64,000 nt of DNA from a virus: positions 1 to 64,000 of the IMG/VR virus record IMGVR_UViG_3300031565_000018; one strand, given 5' to 3'. The number at the start of each line of letters is the position of its first letter. The stretch's first letter is position 1. This document shows, piece by piece, positions 55,715-64,000 of the stretch. The position numbers and the translations under genes are program-made. A model generated the notes under the pieces. The model was not told the DNA's origin and ran no database searches. It worked only from the letters and a program-made list of their open reading frames with translations.

Positions 55715-57446
55715 AGCTACCCGAGTAGGTTAATTCTTCCGCTAGGTGATCGAATGTCCTGTAAAGGAGCGGAGTGATATTCAGTCTAGGATCAGCCGCA
55801 AGCGGTTGGTTAGGCGCAAGCGGATGTGGAGACTGCAACATCTGGGATAATAATACCAGAAATTGTTGCATTGCAGATTGAGTCTGTTGCACCATGCGGA
55901 AGGGGAAACCCTTCAACATTTCAGCTCTTTCAGAGTCAGTTTTTTCGGGGAAAAGGAACTTCAGAGCTTCGACGCTGTGTACACCTAACTCCTGCAGGTT
56001 CCTGACCACGACTGACTTCTGCTGCACGTCATATGCAGTGTCCTCGTAAACATCTCCCTGATATCGGTAATCAACTTCTCGATCACCATCCTCAGGAAGA
56101 CCCACCACGCCTAGTGGTACTTTGTTTTCCGCGAGAGCTTGTTTCATAACCGCATCGAGTTTTTGCTCGAAGCGCATTACGGCTCTTTGATACTTCTCGG
56201 TTGCTTCTTGATCCGCGTCATTAGCGGGCGGTTTGGGTTCTTTAAGCCCACTAGCCAGCAAAAATGACTCACGGAAGATAGTCTCCTGGTGATAAATCAT
56301 CATCTCCAGAAGACGGCAGAAACCGTAGATAAGGAAACTCTTATTTTTACGAAGTGCGGTCGCTTGGGCACGACCCATCAGACCTTTGATCTCAGTTGCC
56401 GTGGCACCCGCCGAAATAGAGATCTCGTCAACACCGCCAAGAGCTGTACGAATTTCTTCTCGCAAAAGCAACGTGTAACGGTTCATATCACCGTTAACCG
56501 GGTCTGGCGTCATGTAACCGACGCGATCAGACGCCTCAACGTTGGCGATGATCCGAGGAACTCGGAGACCACCGCCCATAGCAGTGCCAAAAGGCTCGCT
56601 TACTCGAGTAGAGGGCGAGTCCATGCCCGCAAAACCACTCTGACTGCTGATGGTCGGGCGGAAATTGCTCTGGCTATCACCTGCTTCGACCAGATCGCTA
56701 CGAGGACGAGAGCTGATGAGCGTGGGGTTACCGAAAAACTCGATATTTTTGGCGATATTGCGAGTCAGTTGGTCATGAAGCACGATCTGCTCCATGAAGG
56801 GGTCGAATTCACCCTCACCTTCCGTCCCACTTGCGCTGGGTTTGTTTAAAACCTCCACAGCGGGGATAAACCCAAGCGTATTGGGGCGATTTTTGGCTGG
56901 AGTTAGAACAGAACCCGGTTCTAAGTCGAAACTAAGCTCTGTATCAGTCTCAATCTCACTAATTGTTTCGGCAGTAATAGAAAGTCGGACGTATCGCTTG
57001 TTTTGACCGGACGTAGTGCTCGGTAAACCAAGGCTACCCGCCTTAACCTTGTAGCTATAGATAATGATGACTTCTTCGACCTCACCATTCAGGTCGTGAT
57101 AGACCCGGTACTGGTTCTTGTTGAAGAAATAGATTTGATATTTGAGTTTTGCGTCTGGCCGAAAGTAAAAAAGACCGCAACCGTCGATTAAAAAGTTCCG
57201 AATAATCGCTGGAAAGCGAATATCGATCTTATTGAGGGTAATTACATCGTCGAGAAACCTAGTTCGACTCTTATAGGTGTCTTGATCGCAGTAAAAAGTC
57301 AGACCCTTCTTGATCATCAAGAGGACCATCTGCTGAATATGACTCAGCACAACCATCGTGGACGATTGGCTGCTTCGATCCTGAGTGCGAGCCGCCTCAA
57401 GAATCTCTGAAAACCTATTTCGAGTATCTGCGGAGGCGGTCGACAT
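55206..57446 (-). CDS. Portal protein
   Basis: A 746-residue protein, large like podovirus portals. The N-terminal 550 residues form the core: IQQMVLLMIKKGLTFYCDQD, a nucleotide-like loop region, EQIVLHDQLTRNIAKNIEFF, and EEIRTALGGVDEISISAGAT, a region conserved in portals. Residues 600-746 are Gly/Pro/Gln-rich (GLPGGSPGGNLGPGLNRLPA) and end in a very basic tail (ERRQRSQRRNSSRR). This extension overlaps the scaffold gene by 509 bases. The portal forms the DNA-translocation channel and binds terminase (61010-62533). Confidence 0.82.
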   Translation of the reverse strand: MSTASADTRNRFSEILEAARTQDRSSQSSTMVVLSHIQQMVLLMIKKGLTFYCDQDTYKSRTRFLDDVITLNKIDIRFPAIIRNFLIDGCGLFYFRPDAKLKYQIYFFNKNQYRVYHDLNGEVEEVIIIYSYKVKAGSLGLPSTTSGQNKRYVRLSITAETISEIETDTELSFDLEPGSVLTPAKNRPNTLGFIPAVEVLNKPSASGTEGEGEFDPFMEQIVLHDQLTRNIAKNIEFFGNPTLISSRPRSDLVEAGDSQSNFRPTISSQSGFAGMDSPSTRVSEPFGTAMGGGLRVPRIIANVEASDRVGYMTPDPVNGDMNRYTLLLREEIRTALGGVDEISISAGATATEIKGLMGRAQATALRKNKSFLIYGFCRLLEMMIYHQETIFRESFLLASGLKEPKPPANDADQEATEKYQRAVMRFEQKLDAVMKQALAENKVPLGVVGLPEDGDREVDYRYQGDVYEDTAYDVQQKSVVVRNLQELGVHSVEALKFLFPEKTDSERAEMLKGFPFRMVQQTQSAMQQFLVLLSQMLQSPHPLAPNQPLAADPRLNITPLLYRTFDHLAEELTYSGSYEPADPSFDPEPGLPGGSPGGNLGPGLNRLPAVGGANSYPGGSFGTYSPTAVAGGTGYGPFFQQPVQPVNVQLLPEQSLGSSDGFPGAGPVPGQLAIPQPGTTVALPGGTSAGYSTEQSEFTGPALGLPGTAGSADLVYQRLTDPAFLSGFYGPDERRQRSQRRNSSRR

Positions 57447-57479
57447 TCATTTATTAGATAAGTGGACCCTTAGTCGGGA

Positions 57480-57638
57480 TCATTTTTTAGAACTCATCGC
57501 CTTAGCTTTGCGTGCCTTAGCGAGCGCGTCCTTACGCTTCTGATTTTTACCTTTAAGCTCTTCCCCGCTAGGAGCTTTTTCTTCCTCACGCTTCTCTTCG
57601 AAACGCTTGAGGAGTTCGGGAGGCATCTTATCAGCCAT
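57480..57638 (-). CDS. Small basic helical protein, 52 aa
   Basis: ATG 57638 overlaps the preceding glycosyltransferase stop by eight bases, and the TGA is 33 bp before the portal ATG. The product (MADKMPPELLKRFEEKREEE...KARKAKAMSSKK) is a highly charged helix. Short basic proteins of this kind are often found upstream of portal genes; the role is unknown. Confidence 0.7.
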   Translation of the reverse strand: MADKMPPELLKRFEEKREEEKAPSGEELKGKNQKRKDALAKARKAKAMSSKK

Positions 57639-58443
57639 CGGGAAGAAGATACTTTTTCACTCTGTCCAGTTTAACCGCTTCTTCGGGCAAATCCTCGATG
57701 GGGTACCTAGTTAATAGATGATCTTCTCGGCCAAGCATGTCCGTGGCACCTTCTTGAGGCACAAAATTAGCACACAAAGCCTGTACCTCAGGACGATCCC
57801 AGATGTAATGCTCTGCAATAGAGCTCAACTTACGTGCTCGTTGCCCTGGAGTACCCATCCAGCTGAAGTGCCAACCCGCATCGCGCAAACCGATAAATTT
57901 ACGATTCGGTTGCTCACGAATACGGGTTAAAGACCCGTGGTCTTTGAGTGTGCCAACAGTACACGCGGTCGCACATCGCCATTCGAACAACTCCCCTTCA
58001 GGCGAGAACAGCTGAAGGTCAGCACGTCCATAGTGCATAGACATATTCAGACCGAAGATCTTGGAGGGGTTCTCTGAAAGAGCACTCTTTAGATCGTCAA
58101 AACAGTCCCAGTTAGGCAGCTCATCGCAGTCAGAACAAATAAAGACTGCATCTTCCGGTAGGAAAAAGAGTGCCTTAGCCAGTGCGTCCCTCTGACCACG
58201 CTCTCTAACCCAAGGATCAGGAGCTTCCTCCTGAGATGGGAGTTTTACCTCAAGGACTTGGATGATATCAGAGGGTAGTTTGAGCTCTGAAATTGTGTCC
58301 TTGAGAGTAAAAGGCTTAGGGTCACCTCTATGAGTTCTATCACCCTCGGCGATAATGAAACCGTCAACGTGGTCCTTGAGGGCATTTATGCGGAGCTCAA
58401 GTAACTCTTTCTCGTTGAAGTAGGTGAAGGTGTCAACAAGCAT
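57631..58443 (-). CDS. GT17-like glycosyltransferase 1
   Basis: A 270-residue protein with the GT17-type start MLVDTFTYFNEKELLELRIN, then VDGFIIAEGDRTHRG, RERGQRDAL, VFICSDCDELPNWD (a DxD-like metal site) and GLRDAGWHFSWMGTPGQRAR, all conserved with the tandem paralog. The GT17 family adds N-acetylglucosamine to mannose in glycans. Start and stop overlap the neighbouring paralog and the 52-aa gene. Phage copies may decorate virion proteins or host surface glycans. The acceptor is unknown. Confidence 0.82.
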   Translation of the reverse strand: MLVDTFTYFNEKELLELRINALKDHVDGFIIAEGDRTHRGDPKPFTLKDTISELKLPSDIIQVLEVKLPSQEEAPDPWVRERGQRDALAKALFFLPEDAVFICSDCDELPNWDCFDDLKSALSENPSKIFGLNMSMHYGRADLQLFSPEGELFEWRCATACTVGTLKDHGSLTRIREQPNRKFIGLRDAGWHFSWMGTPGQRARKLSSIAEHYIWDRPEVQALCANFVPQEGATDMLGREDHLLTRYPIEDLPEEAVKLDRVKKYLLPDG

Positions 58444-59249
58444 CAGGCAGGAAGCAGGAACTTGTTTACGCGGGGGAGCGTGAATATGCCCTCAGGAAGT
58501 TTGTCGAGAGGAAAACTTTCAATAATGTGATCCTCTCTGCCGAGCATGTCTACGCCACCGGGCGTCGCTGAAAACTCAGCACATTTTTCCTCAACGTCAG
58601 AGGTGTCAGTTTCCCAGTGGGCGTAGGACTTCAACTTAGCCAGTCGGCGGTCTTTGTCCCCCATCCAGCTGAGGTGCCAACCAGCATCAAGTTCCCCGAA
58701 AGTCACATAGTCAGTCTCAGCTCGCATAGATGAGAGCGTGCTGTGAGCTTTAAGAGTATTTACTGTCGCAGCAAAGGCGTTACGCCAGTTGAAGGGAGAA
58801 CCGTCGGGAGTGACTAACTGGCGATCAGCACGTCCGTAGTGCATCGACATGCTTAGCTTTACAACCTTGCCAGGGTTTTCCTCAACAGTCGAAACAAGAT
58901 CGTTTAATTTATCCGGATTGGCTATCTCATCAAGATCCGAACAGATAAAGACGGCGTCATCAGGGACCATATGCAGTCCCACACTTGCTGCATCCCGCTG
59001 ACCCCGCTCTCGTAGCCACGGGTCTGGAGCTTCTTCCTTGGAGGGAAGCTCTACGTGTAGGACTTGAATATTATCGTCTGGAATACCGAGTTCTTTAAGA
59101 GTCTCCAAGCAAGTAAACGGTTTCTCTTCACCTCTGTGCGTTCTATTCGCTTCGGTAATAAGGAAACCGTCAACGTGCTTCTCTAGAGTGCGGATACGCA
59201 GCTCAAGAAGCTCCTTCTCGTTGAAGTAGGTGAAGACGTCTAAAAGCAC
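58443..59249 (-). CDS. GT17-like glycosyltransferase 2 (tandem paralog)
   Basis: A 268-residue paralog of the gene at 57631-58443, sharing the FTYFNEKELLELRI start, NRTHRGEEKPFT, RERGQRDA, VFICSDLDEIAN and DAGWHLSWMGDKDRR segments, and the end MLGREDHIIESFPLDKLPEG. The two genes share one base (stop/start overlap). Clear divergence outside the motifs points to an old duplication with specialised acceptors. Confidence 0.82.
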   Translation of the reverse strand: MLLDVFTYFNEKELLELRIRTLEKHVDGFLITEANRTHRGEEKPFTCLETLKELGIPDDNIQVLHVELPSKEEAPDPWLRERGQRDAASVGLHMVPDDAVFICSDLDEIANPDKLNDLVSTVEENPGKVVKLSMSMHYGRADRQLVTPDGSPFNWRNAFAATVNTLKAHSTLSSMRAETDYVTFGELDAGWHLSWMGDKDRRLAKLKSYAHWETDTSDVEEKCAEFSATPGGVDMLGREDHIIESFPLDKLPEGIFTLPRVNKFLLPA

Positions 59250-59281
59250 GCTGGCAGCATCAAGACTGCCAACATACTAGT

Positions 59282-59575
59282 TCAACCTGCTTCAGTTAAG
59301 TACTTTCCTGCTCGACGTTTAGCCCTGGACATAATTTCTCTGTCTTGCTCAAGGGCGTCAACGGGACCCTCGACACCATCGCCGTAAGTAACAGTCGGAG
59401 TAGAGGGTGCTTGAGGAGTGGGTTGCCCGATCAGTTCAGAATCTTCGTCAGCCGACATCTGAGCGAAAGCCGAGTCAGCAGTTTGATTAGCCCGACGCTG
59501 TTGGTCAGCTGCAAAAACTTGATCCTGGTAGGCCTTAGAGAAGTTAAAGGCGTAGGGAACAAATTGATTAGCCAT
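59282..59575 (-). CDS. Small helical protein, 97 aa
   Basis: An Ala/Gln/Asp-rich protein (MANQFVPYAFNFSKAYQDQV) with an N-terminal helix, a Pro-rich middle and a basic end (SRAKRRAGKYLTEAG). It shares a base with the preceding gene's stop. By position it may be a minor virion or assembly protein. Confidence 0.6.
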   Translation of the reverse strand: MANQFVPYAFNFSKAYQDQVFAADQQRRANQTADSAFAQMSADEDSELIGQPTPQAPSTPTVTYGDGVEGPVDALEQDREIMSRAKRRAGKYLTEAG

Positions 59576-59847
59576 CAGTAAAGCACCTTGACACTGTCGA
59601 CATTGCCGCCGCTAATAGCTGTGGCTGCGAAGGGAAGTACCTTGTTTGCACCAACCTCAGCAAGAATCCACTGGCCTGGAGCGTCGTTCAACTCGATGTA
59701 AAAGGTGTCGGTAGCGTCCCCTTCGATATATAAACCACGGCAGGTACTAAACCGCTTCTCCCCGTCAGCAGGTGCCCAGGCAAAACCGCTCGCATACGGC
59801 AGACTGGCCTGCTGAGGAAAGACAGAACCAAAAGCGCGGATATCCAT
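59575..59847 (-). CDS. Small beta-sandwich structural protein, 90 aa
   Basis: MDIRAFGSVFPQQASLPYAS is followed by RGLYIEGDATDTFYIELNDA and NKVLPFAATAISGGNVDSVK with VLY at the end. The pattern 'r.lyv.gdat......g...vlPf.a..i.....vd.v.vLy' is typical of small phage beta-sandwich proteins at the head or spike base. Virion role likely. Confidence 0.68.
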   Translation of the reverse strand: MDIRAFGSVFPQQASLPYASGFAWAPADGEKRFSTCRGLYIEGDATDTFYIELNDAPGQWILAEVGANKVLPFAATAISGGNVDSVKVLY

Positions 59848-59870
59848 AAGTAAGAAGCCTCAGTAATAGT

Positions 59871-60092
59871 TTAACCTTCTTGCTCAGCAATTTCGATGAG
59901 CTTGTTTATATACCATGCACACTTTTTGAGATCCTCAACACCGTTCTTGTGCTCGGTGCGCCATAGATACTTAATCGCCGAACCTCGGCAAAACCCTTTA
60001 AACCCTTCAGGTCCAAGAGACGCCCTCAGAGCATCGATGCATTCGATCTCACCTTGATTGTAATGAGACGGATGAGAGACACGATCGCTCAT
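59871..60092 (-). CDS. DUF3310 protein
   Basis: A 73-residue protein matching DUF3310: HPSHYNQGEIECIDALRASL, GPEGFKGFCRGSAIKYLWRT, then KNGVEDLKKCAWYINKLIE. This short phage family is related to part of T7 gp1.7, which has nucleotide-kinase-related activity. Its start overlaps the end of the glycosyltransferase gene by four bases. Confidence 0.88.
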   Translation of the reverse strand: MSDRVSHPSHYNQGEIECIDALRASLGPEGFKGFCRGSAIKYLWRTEHKNGVEDLKKCAWYINKLIEIAEQEG

Positions 60093-61006
60093 ACAACGAA
60101 CATCTCAGAAATATCCATGAGGGTACCATCCTCATCAGCTAGAAGCGTGCTGTACTTTTTATCTAAATGCTCCACTAGGCCACAGGGGGCGATGACAACC
60201 TTATCTTTGTCTCTCACAACTGGCACCACTCGACGATGTTCCTGCCCTTGCCTAAGTCCCTCAAAGGCAAGTCCCATAGAACTTCTGTCGGCAATCGGCC
60301 AACAACGGTGACGAGTCAGTTCGAAACTTCTGGCTGAGTCACAGCTCTGCGAATAGATATAAGTCTCCGCCATCTTCTGATCCAGGACCATTAGACCCAT
60401 GTAGGGGTTACCCAGAGAGACAAAACCCAGGAGATTCAGCGTGGGCGTCAGATACGCCTGCACTTGATAAGGTCGATCACCCCAAACATCTGGCGTAGGT
60501 CCCGTCAAACGCCATTTTCTGTAGTTATCAAACGGAACGCATTTATGGTCGTACCGCTCATAACGGCAGAAACCTGGCTCAAGATTTAACGGCTTAAGGA
60601 ACTGACGGTAAGTTAACCAATAGATATAGTGCTCACTGGTGAACACCATGTCATTTTCGCTGTAGACATAGATGTCATAAGACTTGGTTTCAACAGCCAA
60701 CTTCAGTGTCGGTTTGTGTGACCAGCAAAGAGCAAACCCCTGATACTCAGGACCCGCAACCAGAACACACAGACTCAGTGTCTCGAGGTTCGGTTCAAGA
60801 ACCGCTAAGAGGGTCTCCTTATCCTGTTTGTGCTCATGATCGATATAGATAAAAACATCCTTTTGAGCAGCAGGGATCTCCTCATAACCCCTCAAGACCT
60901 CTAAGAGCTGATCGACACGTGAAAGTGGGTCGTGAGCGGTGATGTTGAACATCACCCTGTAAGTGTTCATTACAGCTGCGTCGTAACGCCAGGATTCCAC
61001 GATCAT
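60089..61006 (-). CDS. Glycosyltransferase-like (GT-A) protein, 305 aa
   Basis: A GT-A-type layout: N-terminal RVMFNITAHDPLSRVDQLLE strand, FIYIDHEHKQDKETLLAVLE, and YDIYVYSENDMVFTSEHYIY with an acidic END at the usual metal-site position. The C-terminal part has LLGFVSLGNPYMGLMVLDQK. An internal Met at residue 13 may be the true start (MNTYRVMFN). Probably modifies phage or host glycans with the nearby GT17 and GT4 enzymes. The donor is unknown. Confidence 0.65.
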   Translation of the reverse strand: MIVESWRYDAAVMNTYRVMFNITAHDPLSRVDQLLEVLRGYEEIPAAQKDVFIYIDHEHKQDKETLLAVLEPNLETLSLCVLVAGPEYQGFALCWSHKPTLKLAVETKSYDIYVYSENDMVFTSEHYIYWLTYRQFLKPLNLEPGFCRYERYDHKCVPFDNYRKWRLTGPTPDVWGDRPYQVQAYLTPTLNLLGFVSLGNPYMGLMVLDQKMAETYIYSQSCDSARSFELTRHRCWPIADRSSMGLAFEGLRQGQEHRRVVPVVRDKDKVVIAPCGLVEHLDKKYSTLLADEDGTLMDISEMFVV

Positions 61007-61009
61007 TGA

Positions 61010-62533
61010 TCAGTACTCCGTGTGGTAGTTACCACGGCGCTGCAGGAAACACACGAGGTGTGTATAAGCGTCAAGCAAGTCGTCGTGAGAGGTGGCACCG
61101 ATGTTAATAATCTGATCAAAGAGCTGATCAAATCTTCGAAACCGGTTGAAGACCACCTTCTTGTTCTCCAGAAGCCCAAGGGTACCCCTGAACCGAGCGA
61201 TCTTGTCTCCTCTGAAGCCTTTCACTTCATGAATGTGAAGATTCCCAAGGCCCCACTCGTTCAACATCACTCGTTTTAGATCTGCTGCAAGCGATGCTTG
61301 GTAAGCCACGGACTCAACCACAAGGCTGCAGGTGGAATACGTAGGGAAGTACTGCCCTTCAGTGTTTTCTTGAAGAATCCCCCACTCAATAAGCATCTTG
61401 CACAAAAGATCGATCTTCTCAAGGTTCCCAATCGATCGAACCTGATGGGCATCAATGATGTAGTACTGATCTTTGACTCTCCCTCCAAGAACAAAAGCGG
61501 TGTAATCAGAGGTTTCGTTCTTACTCGCTGAGAGGTCGATTCCGACAGCAAGAGAATCAAACTCCGTAACAACATCTCCCTTCACCAGGAGATCTGGCGA
61601 AAGGATCAGATCCGAAGTCATCACTGGTTGCTGCTGGTACTGGAAGGCGAATGCCACGGGGTCCAGCTCCTTCTGCCCGAGCAAGTACTCAACACTCCAC
61701 TGCTCAGGCCAATAACTCACAGCCTCACCAGCGTTGTCATATGTAAGTGCTTCCTGCTGAACCTGCTTCCAGCCCTTCTCAGGCACGAACATCGTTTTAT
61801 GGATGTCGAGGGGGTGGAATCGAGTACCTAGGCAGATAGCTCGACCACCTTCAAAAATAATCGGAGCGATAACCGAGCTCCAATTACCGTTCATCTCCTC
61901 CCTAATCGAAGGGTTTTTAATGTCAGTGCTCGATTTAATAGGGTCATCCACGATGACCAAGTGGGCACGTTTCGACGTGATCGAGCCTCGAAGACCTGTT
62001 GCTCGGAGGGTAAATTCTTCATCGCCCACTCGGCTGATGCCTGCGTAGTCGAAATCGATCGACCAACCAATATCCGACTGCATGCCAGCACGCAGTTGAA
62101 CCTTTGGGAAGATTTTCTTAAATGTTGCAGAGTCGATGATCTGCTTAATAATTCGACTCTTCGGAATTGCTGTAGCGATGTTGTATGAGCAGTAAATGAT
62201 CTGGAGCGGAAGGCCAGCAGTTGTATGCCTACCGATAATCCAGGCAGTGAACATATTAAGCACCGTGGACTTTGCAGAGCCTCGTGGAGCAAGGATGTCC
62301 AGATTGGAGCCTGCAATATCTAGTAAGTATCTATTGCTCTCACCTGTAATCAAATGCTTGTGCCACTCCAGCATATGAGCTGCAGGAGCTTTATCCATAA
62401 TGGTACAGAACGTATGGAAGTCCTGTGATGCTCTAGTAAATATAGTATCTAACTCAGGTGCATCTGACTCAACAGCCTTAATAGCTCTAAGTTTTAGAGC
62501 ACGTCGATACGCAAAACTCTCTCTACTCGGCAT
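61010..62533 (-). CDS. terL: Terminase large subunit
   Basis: A 507-residue packaging motor. ATPase: Walker A LAPRGSAKST (81-90), Walker B LVIVDDP (192-198). RNase H-like nuclease: AVGIDLSASKNETSDYT (Asp333), VVESVAYQASLAADLKR, and HDDLLDAYTHL (Asp484, Asp485, Asp488). All required acidic residues are present, so it should both translocate and cut DNA. No small subunit is obvious next to it. The start is divergent from the GT4 gene across 49 bp. Confidence 0.93.
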   Translation of the reverse strand: MPSRESFAYRRALKLRAIKAVESDAPELDTIFTRASQDFHTFCTIMDKAPAAHMLEWHKHLITGESNRYLLDIAGSNLDILAPRGSAKSTVLNMFTAWIIGRHTTAGLPLQIIYCSYNIATAIPKSRIIKQIIDSATFKKIFPKVQLRAGMQSDIGWSIDFDYAGISRVGDEEFTLRATGLRGSITSKRAHLVIVDDPIKSSTDIKNPSIREEMNGNWSSVIAPIIFEGGRAICLGTRFHPLDIHKTMFVPEKGWKQVQQEALTYDNAGEAVSYWPEQWSVEYLLGQKELDPVAFAFQYQQQPVMTSDLILSPDLLVKGDVVTEFDSLAVGIDLSASKNETSDYTAFVLGGRVKDQYYIIDAHQVRSIGNLEKIDLLCKMLIEWGILQENTEGQYFPTYSTCSLVVESVAYQASLAADLKRVMLNEWGLGNLHIHEVKGFRGDKIARFRGTLGLLENKKVVFNRFRRFDQLFDQIINIGATSHDDLLDAYTHLVCFLQRRGNYHTEY

Positions 62534-62582
62534 GTTCTTTAAAAAACTGTCTGTATACTGTCAGAAAGATTTTAACCCTGGC

Positions 62583-63755
62583 ATGGCCAAAATTCTTTGG
62601 TACGGAGATATCCTTTCGAACACTGGCTTTGCTCGTGTAACACACAGTATTCTTGAGCACCTCGCGAAGGATAACGAGATTGTCGCTTTTGGAATTAACT
62701 ACACCGGAGATCCTCACGACCTTCCTTTTAAGGTCTACCCAGCCTCTGCGCTGAACCCCAGCGATCGTTTCGGTATTCATCGTCTGCCTCTTGTCGTGCA
62801 ACAAGAGAATCCAGATTTCGTCATCTGCCTGAACGACATCTGGATGGTGAATCAGGTGTGGGAGAGAATTCACCTCCTGAAGTCATCGATGAAGTTCAAG
62901 TTCATCGCTTACTTCCCCATCGATAGCGAGTGGTACATCGAAAACCACATGCGGTTTATCAAGGACTGGGATTTCGCGATCACATTCTCGATCGAGCAAG
63001 CTCAGCGAATTATAAAACATGGGGTCAAACCCAAGATGCTCGGGGTTATTCCCCATGGCTTAGACACTGGTAAGTTCCACGCTCTCGATAGAGATGAGTG
63101 CCGGAAGAAACTCAGTCTCCCTCTCGATAAATTTATTGTCCTTAACGCCAACAGGAACCAACCTCGCAAGAACATCGACCTAACGATCAAAACCTTCGTT
63201 AAGTTCGCAAAAGATAAACCTGATGCTTCGCTCTACCTGCATATGAGCGAGAAAGATCTCGGTTGGGATGTACGAGCCATCTTTAACACCGAAATGAAGC
63301 GTGCTGGTCTCGACCCAGACCAACGGTTAATCATGACCGCAAACAATATTGATTACACAAACGCCCCACCCGACGAGCTACTAAACATCATCTATAACGC
63401 TTGCGACGTGGGGCTTAACACCTGTAACGGTGAAGGCTGGGGGCTCGTGCCTTTCGAGCACGCGATTTGCAAAAAGCCTCAAGTCATGCCGAACCACACG
63501 TCATGCTCTGACGTCTGGAAGGGCAAAGCTCTACTGGCCGATGTCGCTGCCTGGATCTATGACAAGGATTTAGGGGTTGAACGTGGGATCGTCGACGTAG
63601 ATGACGCGGCAGAAAAACTCTCGACGTTGTACGAGGACAAAGAGTTTTATAAGAAAGTAGCCGACGATTGTTTTGAGGTGACTCAGAACCCCTCTTACCG
63701 TTGGGACAAGATCGCTGAAGGTTTCGAAAAGGCCATGCAGGAGCTGTCCAAATGA
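62583..63755 (+). CDS. GT4-family glycosyltransferase
   Basis: A 390-residue GT-B enzyme. ATG 62583 is preferred because the family N-terminus (AKILWYGDILSNTGFARVTH) begins there; a longer frame overlaps terL. The C-terminal Rossmann domain has NANRNQPRKNIDLTIKTFVK and the EX7E motif EGWGLVPFEHAI, which binds the nucleotide-sugar. The fold and motif indicate a retaining transferase. A -10-like TATACT (62554-62559) lies upstream. It overlaps the next gene by four bases. Confidence 0.88.
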   Translation: MAKILWYGDILSNTGFARVTHSILEHLAKDNEIVAFGINYTGDPHDLPFKVYPASALNPSDRFGIHRLPLVVQQENPDFVICLNDIWMVNQVWERIHLLKSSMKFKFIAYFPIDSEWYIENHMRFIKDWDFAITFSIEQAQRIIKHGVKPKMLGVIPHGLDTGKFHALDRDECRKKLSLPLDKFIVLNANRNQPRKNIDLTIKTFVKFAKDKPDASLYLHMSEKDLGWDVRAIFNTEMKRAGLDPDQRLIMTANNIDYTNAPPDELLNIIYNACDVGLNTCNGEGWGLVPFEHAICKKPQVMPNHTSCSDVWKGKALLADVAAWIYDKDLGVERGIVDVDDAAEKLSTLYEDKEFYKKVADDCFEVTQNPSYRWDKIAEGFEKAMQELSK

Positions 63756-64000
63756 GCGTTCAGTTCCACCGCTACCGTAATTACCACGCGCAGACTGTGG
63801 TTAAAGCGAGACTACGCAGCTCTGTAGGTTACCCATCTGTCTTTCAACAGGCTGAGGACATTGGAGGTACGTTTACTCGAATTACCAAAGGGTTGCCTGA
63901 GGGGAGCGTTGCTAACTTCAGCCCCAGCTTGATCAAGCATCGAGGATCATCTCTTATTGCTTGGCGCTCGCAGCCGGAACCTTTCTGTTTCCGGCACGAT
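63752..64000 (+). CDS. Partial CDS, possible glycoside-active beta-propeller
   Basis: ATG overlaps the GT4 stop (ATGA), and 83 codons run off the right edge. The visible part (TRITKGLPEGSVANFSPSLI, then HRGSSLIAWRSQPEPFCFRH) resembles the first blade of GH32/43/130-type five-bladed propellers ('NpSi...g..l..yR'). Coupling to a glycosyltransferase fits a sugar-related role. The assignment is tentative because most of the gene is missing. Confidence 0.55.
   Translation, partial: MSVQFHRYRNYHAQTVVKARLRSSVGYPSVFQQAEDIGGTFTRITKGLPEGSVANFSPSLIKHRGSSLIAWRSQPEPFCFRHD

Overview
The window is a stretch of a tailed double-stranded DNA phage genome, almost certainly a cyanophage. The phage signature is a large terminase, portal, scaffold, major capsid protein, tail-collar fibres, a holin/endolysin pair, a family A DNA polymerase and an SF3 primase-helicase. 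The cyanobacterial signature is an NblA-like phycobilisome-degradation protein, a small protein of a type I recall as repeated in Synechococcus/Cyanobium genomes (LSPAAQAV...AIRAAADQV...LLAIADEL), flavin-dependent ThyX and several 2OG-Fe(II) oxygenases. NblA implies a host with phycobilisomes, so Synechococcus-like rather than Prochlorococcus (inference). I found no integrase, tRNA, CRISPR array, insertion sequence or psbA/psbD. Both ends of the window cut through genes. I recognised no tail sheath, tail tube or tape measure, so morphology is left open; the large (746 aa) portal and an internal-virion-like protein would suit a podovirus-like particle.

Layout. (1) 0.3-20.8 kb, plus strand: early and replication genes. 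These are small regulators, dCTP deaminase, a RavA/ViaA-like AAA+ ATPase and VWA module in a unit bounded by a sigma70-type promoter (3010-3038) and a terminator (9106-9127), then DNA polymerase, an SSB-like protein, a terminator at 15451-15478, a RecB/Cas4-like nuclease and a primase-helicase. A minus-strand nblA-like gene and a divergent methyltransferase-like gene sit at 15.5-16.2 kb. (2) 20.8-29.1 kb, mixed strands: thyX, four different 2OG-Fe(II) oxygenases, two HNH proteins, a bifunctional muramidase/C39-peptidase endolysin with holin, and many tiny genes. (3) 29.1-37.6 kb, minus: tail-fibre block with tail-collar proteins and twin fibre proteins, each made of exactly 29 fourteen-residue repeats. 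(4) 37.6-40.7 kb, plus: a 407-bp regulatory gap followed by regulators (degenerate HNH-HTH, winged helix) and a degenerate Dam-like protein. (5) 40.7-57.6 kb, minus: virion proteins, broken by plus-strand cargo units, one encoding a Dps-like ferritin with a complete ferroxidase site. (6) 57.6-62.5 kb, minus: tandem GT17-like glycosyltransferases, a further glycosyltransferase, DUF3310 and the large terminase. (7) 62.6 kb to the end, plus: GT4 glycosyltransferase and a partial sugar-active protein.

How the parts fit (inference): Dcd and ThyX supply dTMP for the phage polymerase; NblA frees amino acids from the antenna; the Dps-like protein may handle iron or oxidative stress; glycosyltransferases and 2OG oxygenases probably modify phage or host surfaces and proteins. 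The signals I would pursue first are the matched 29-repeat fibres with their shared C-terminal tag, the RavA/ViaA-like operon, the Dps-like cassette with two perfect dyads, NblA, and the 509-nt overlap of portal and scaffold genes.
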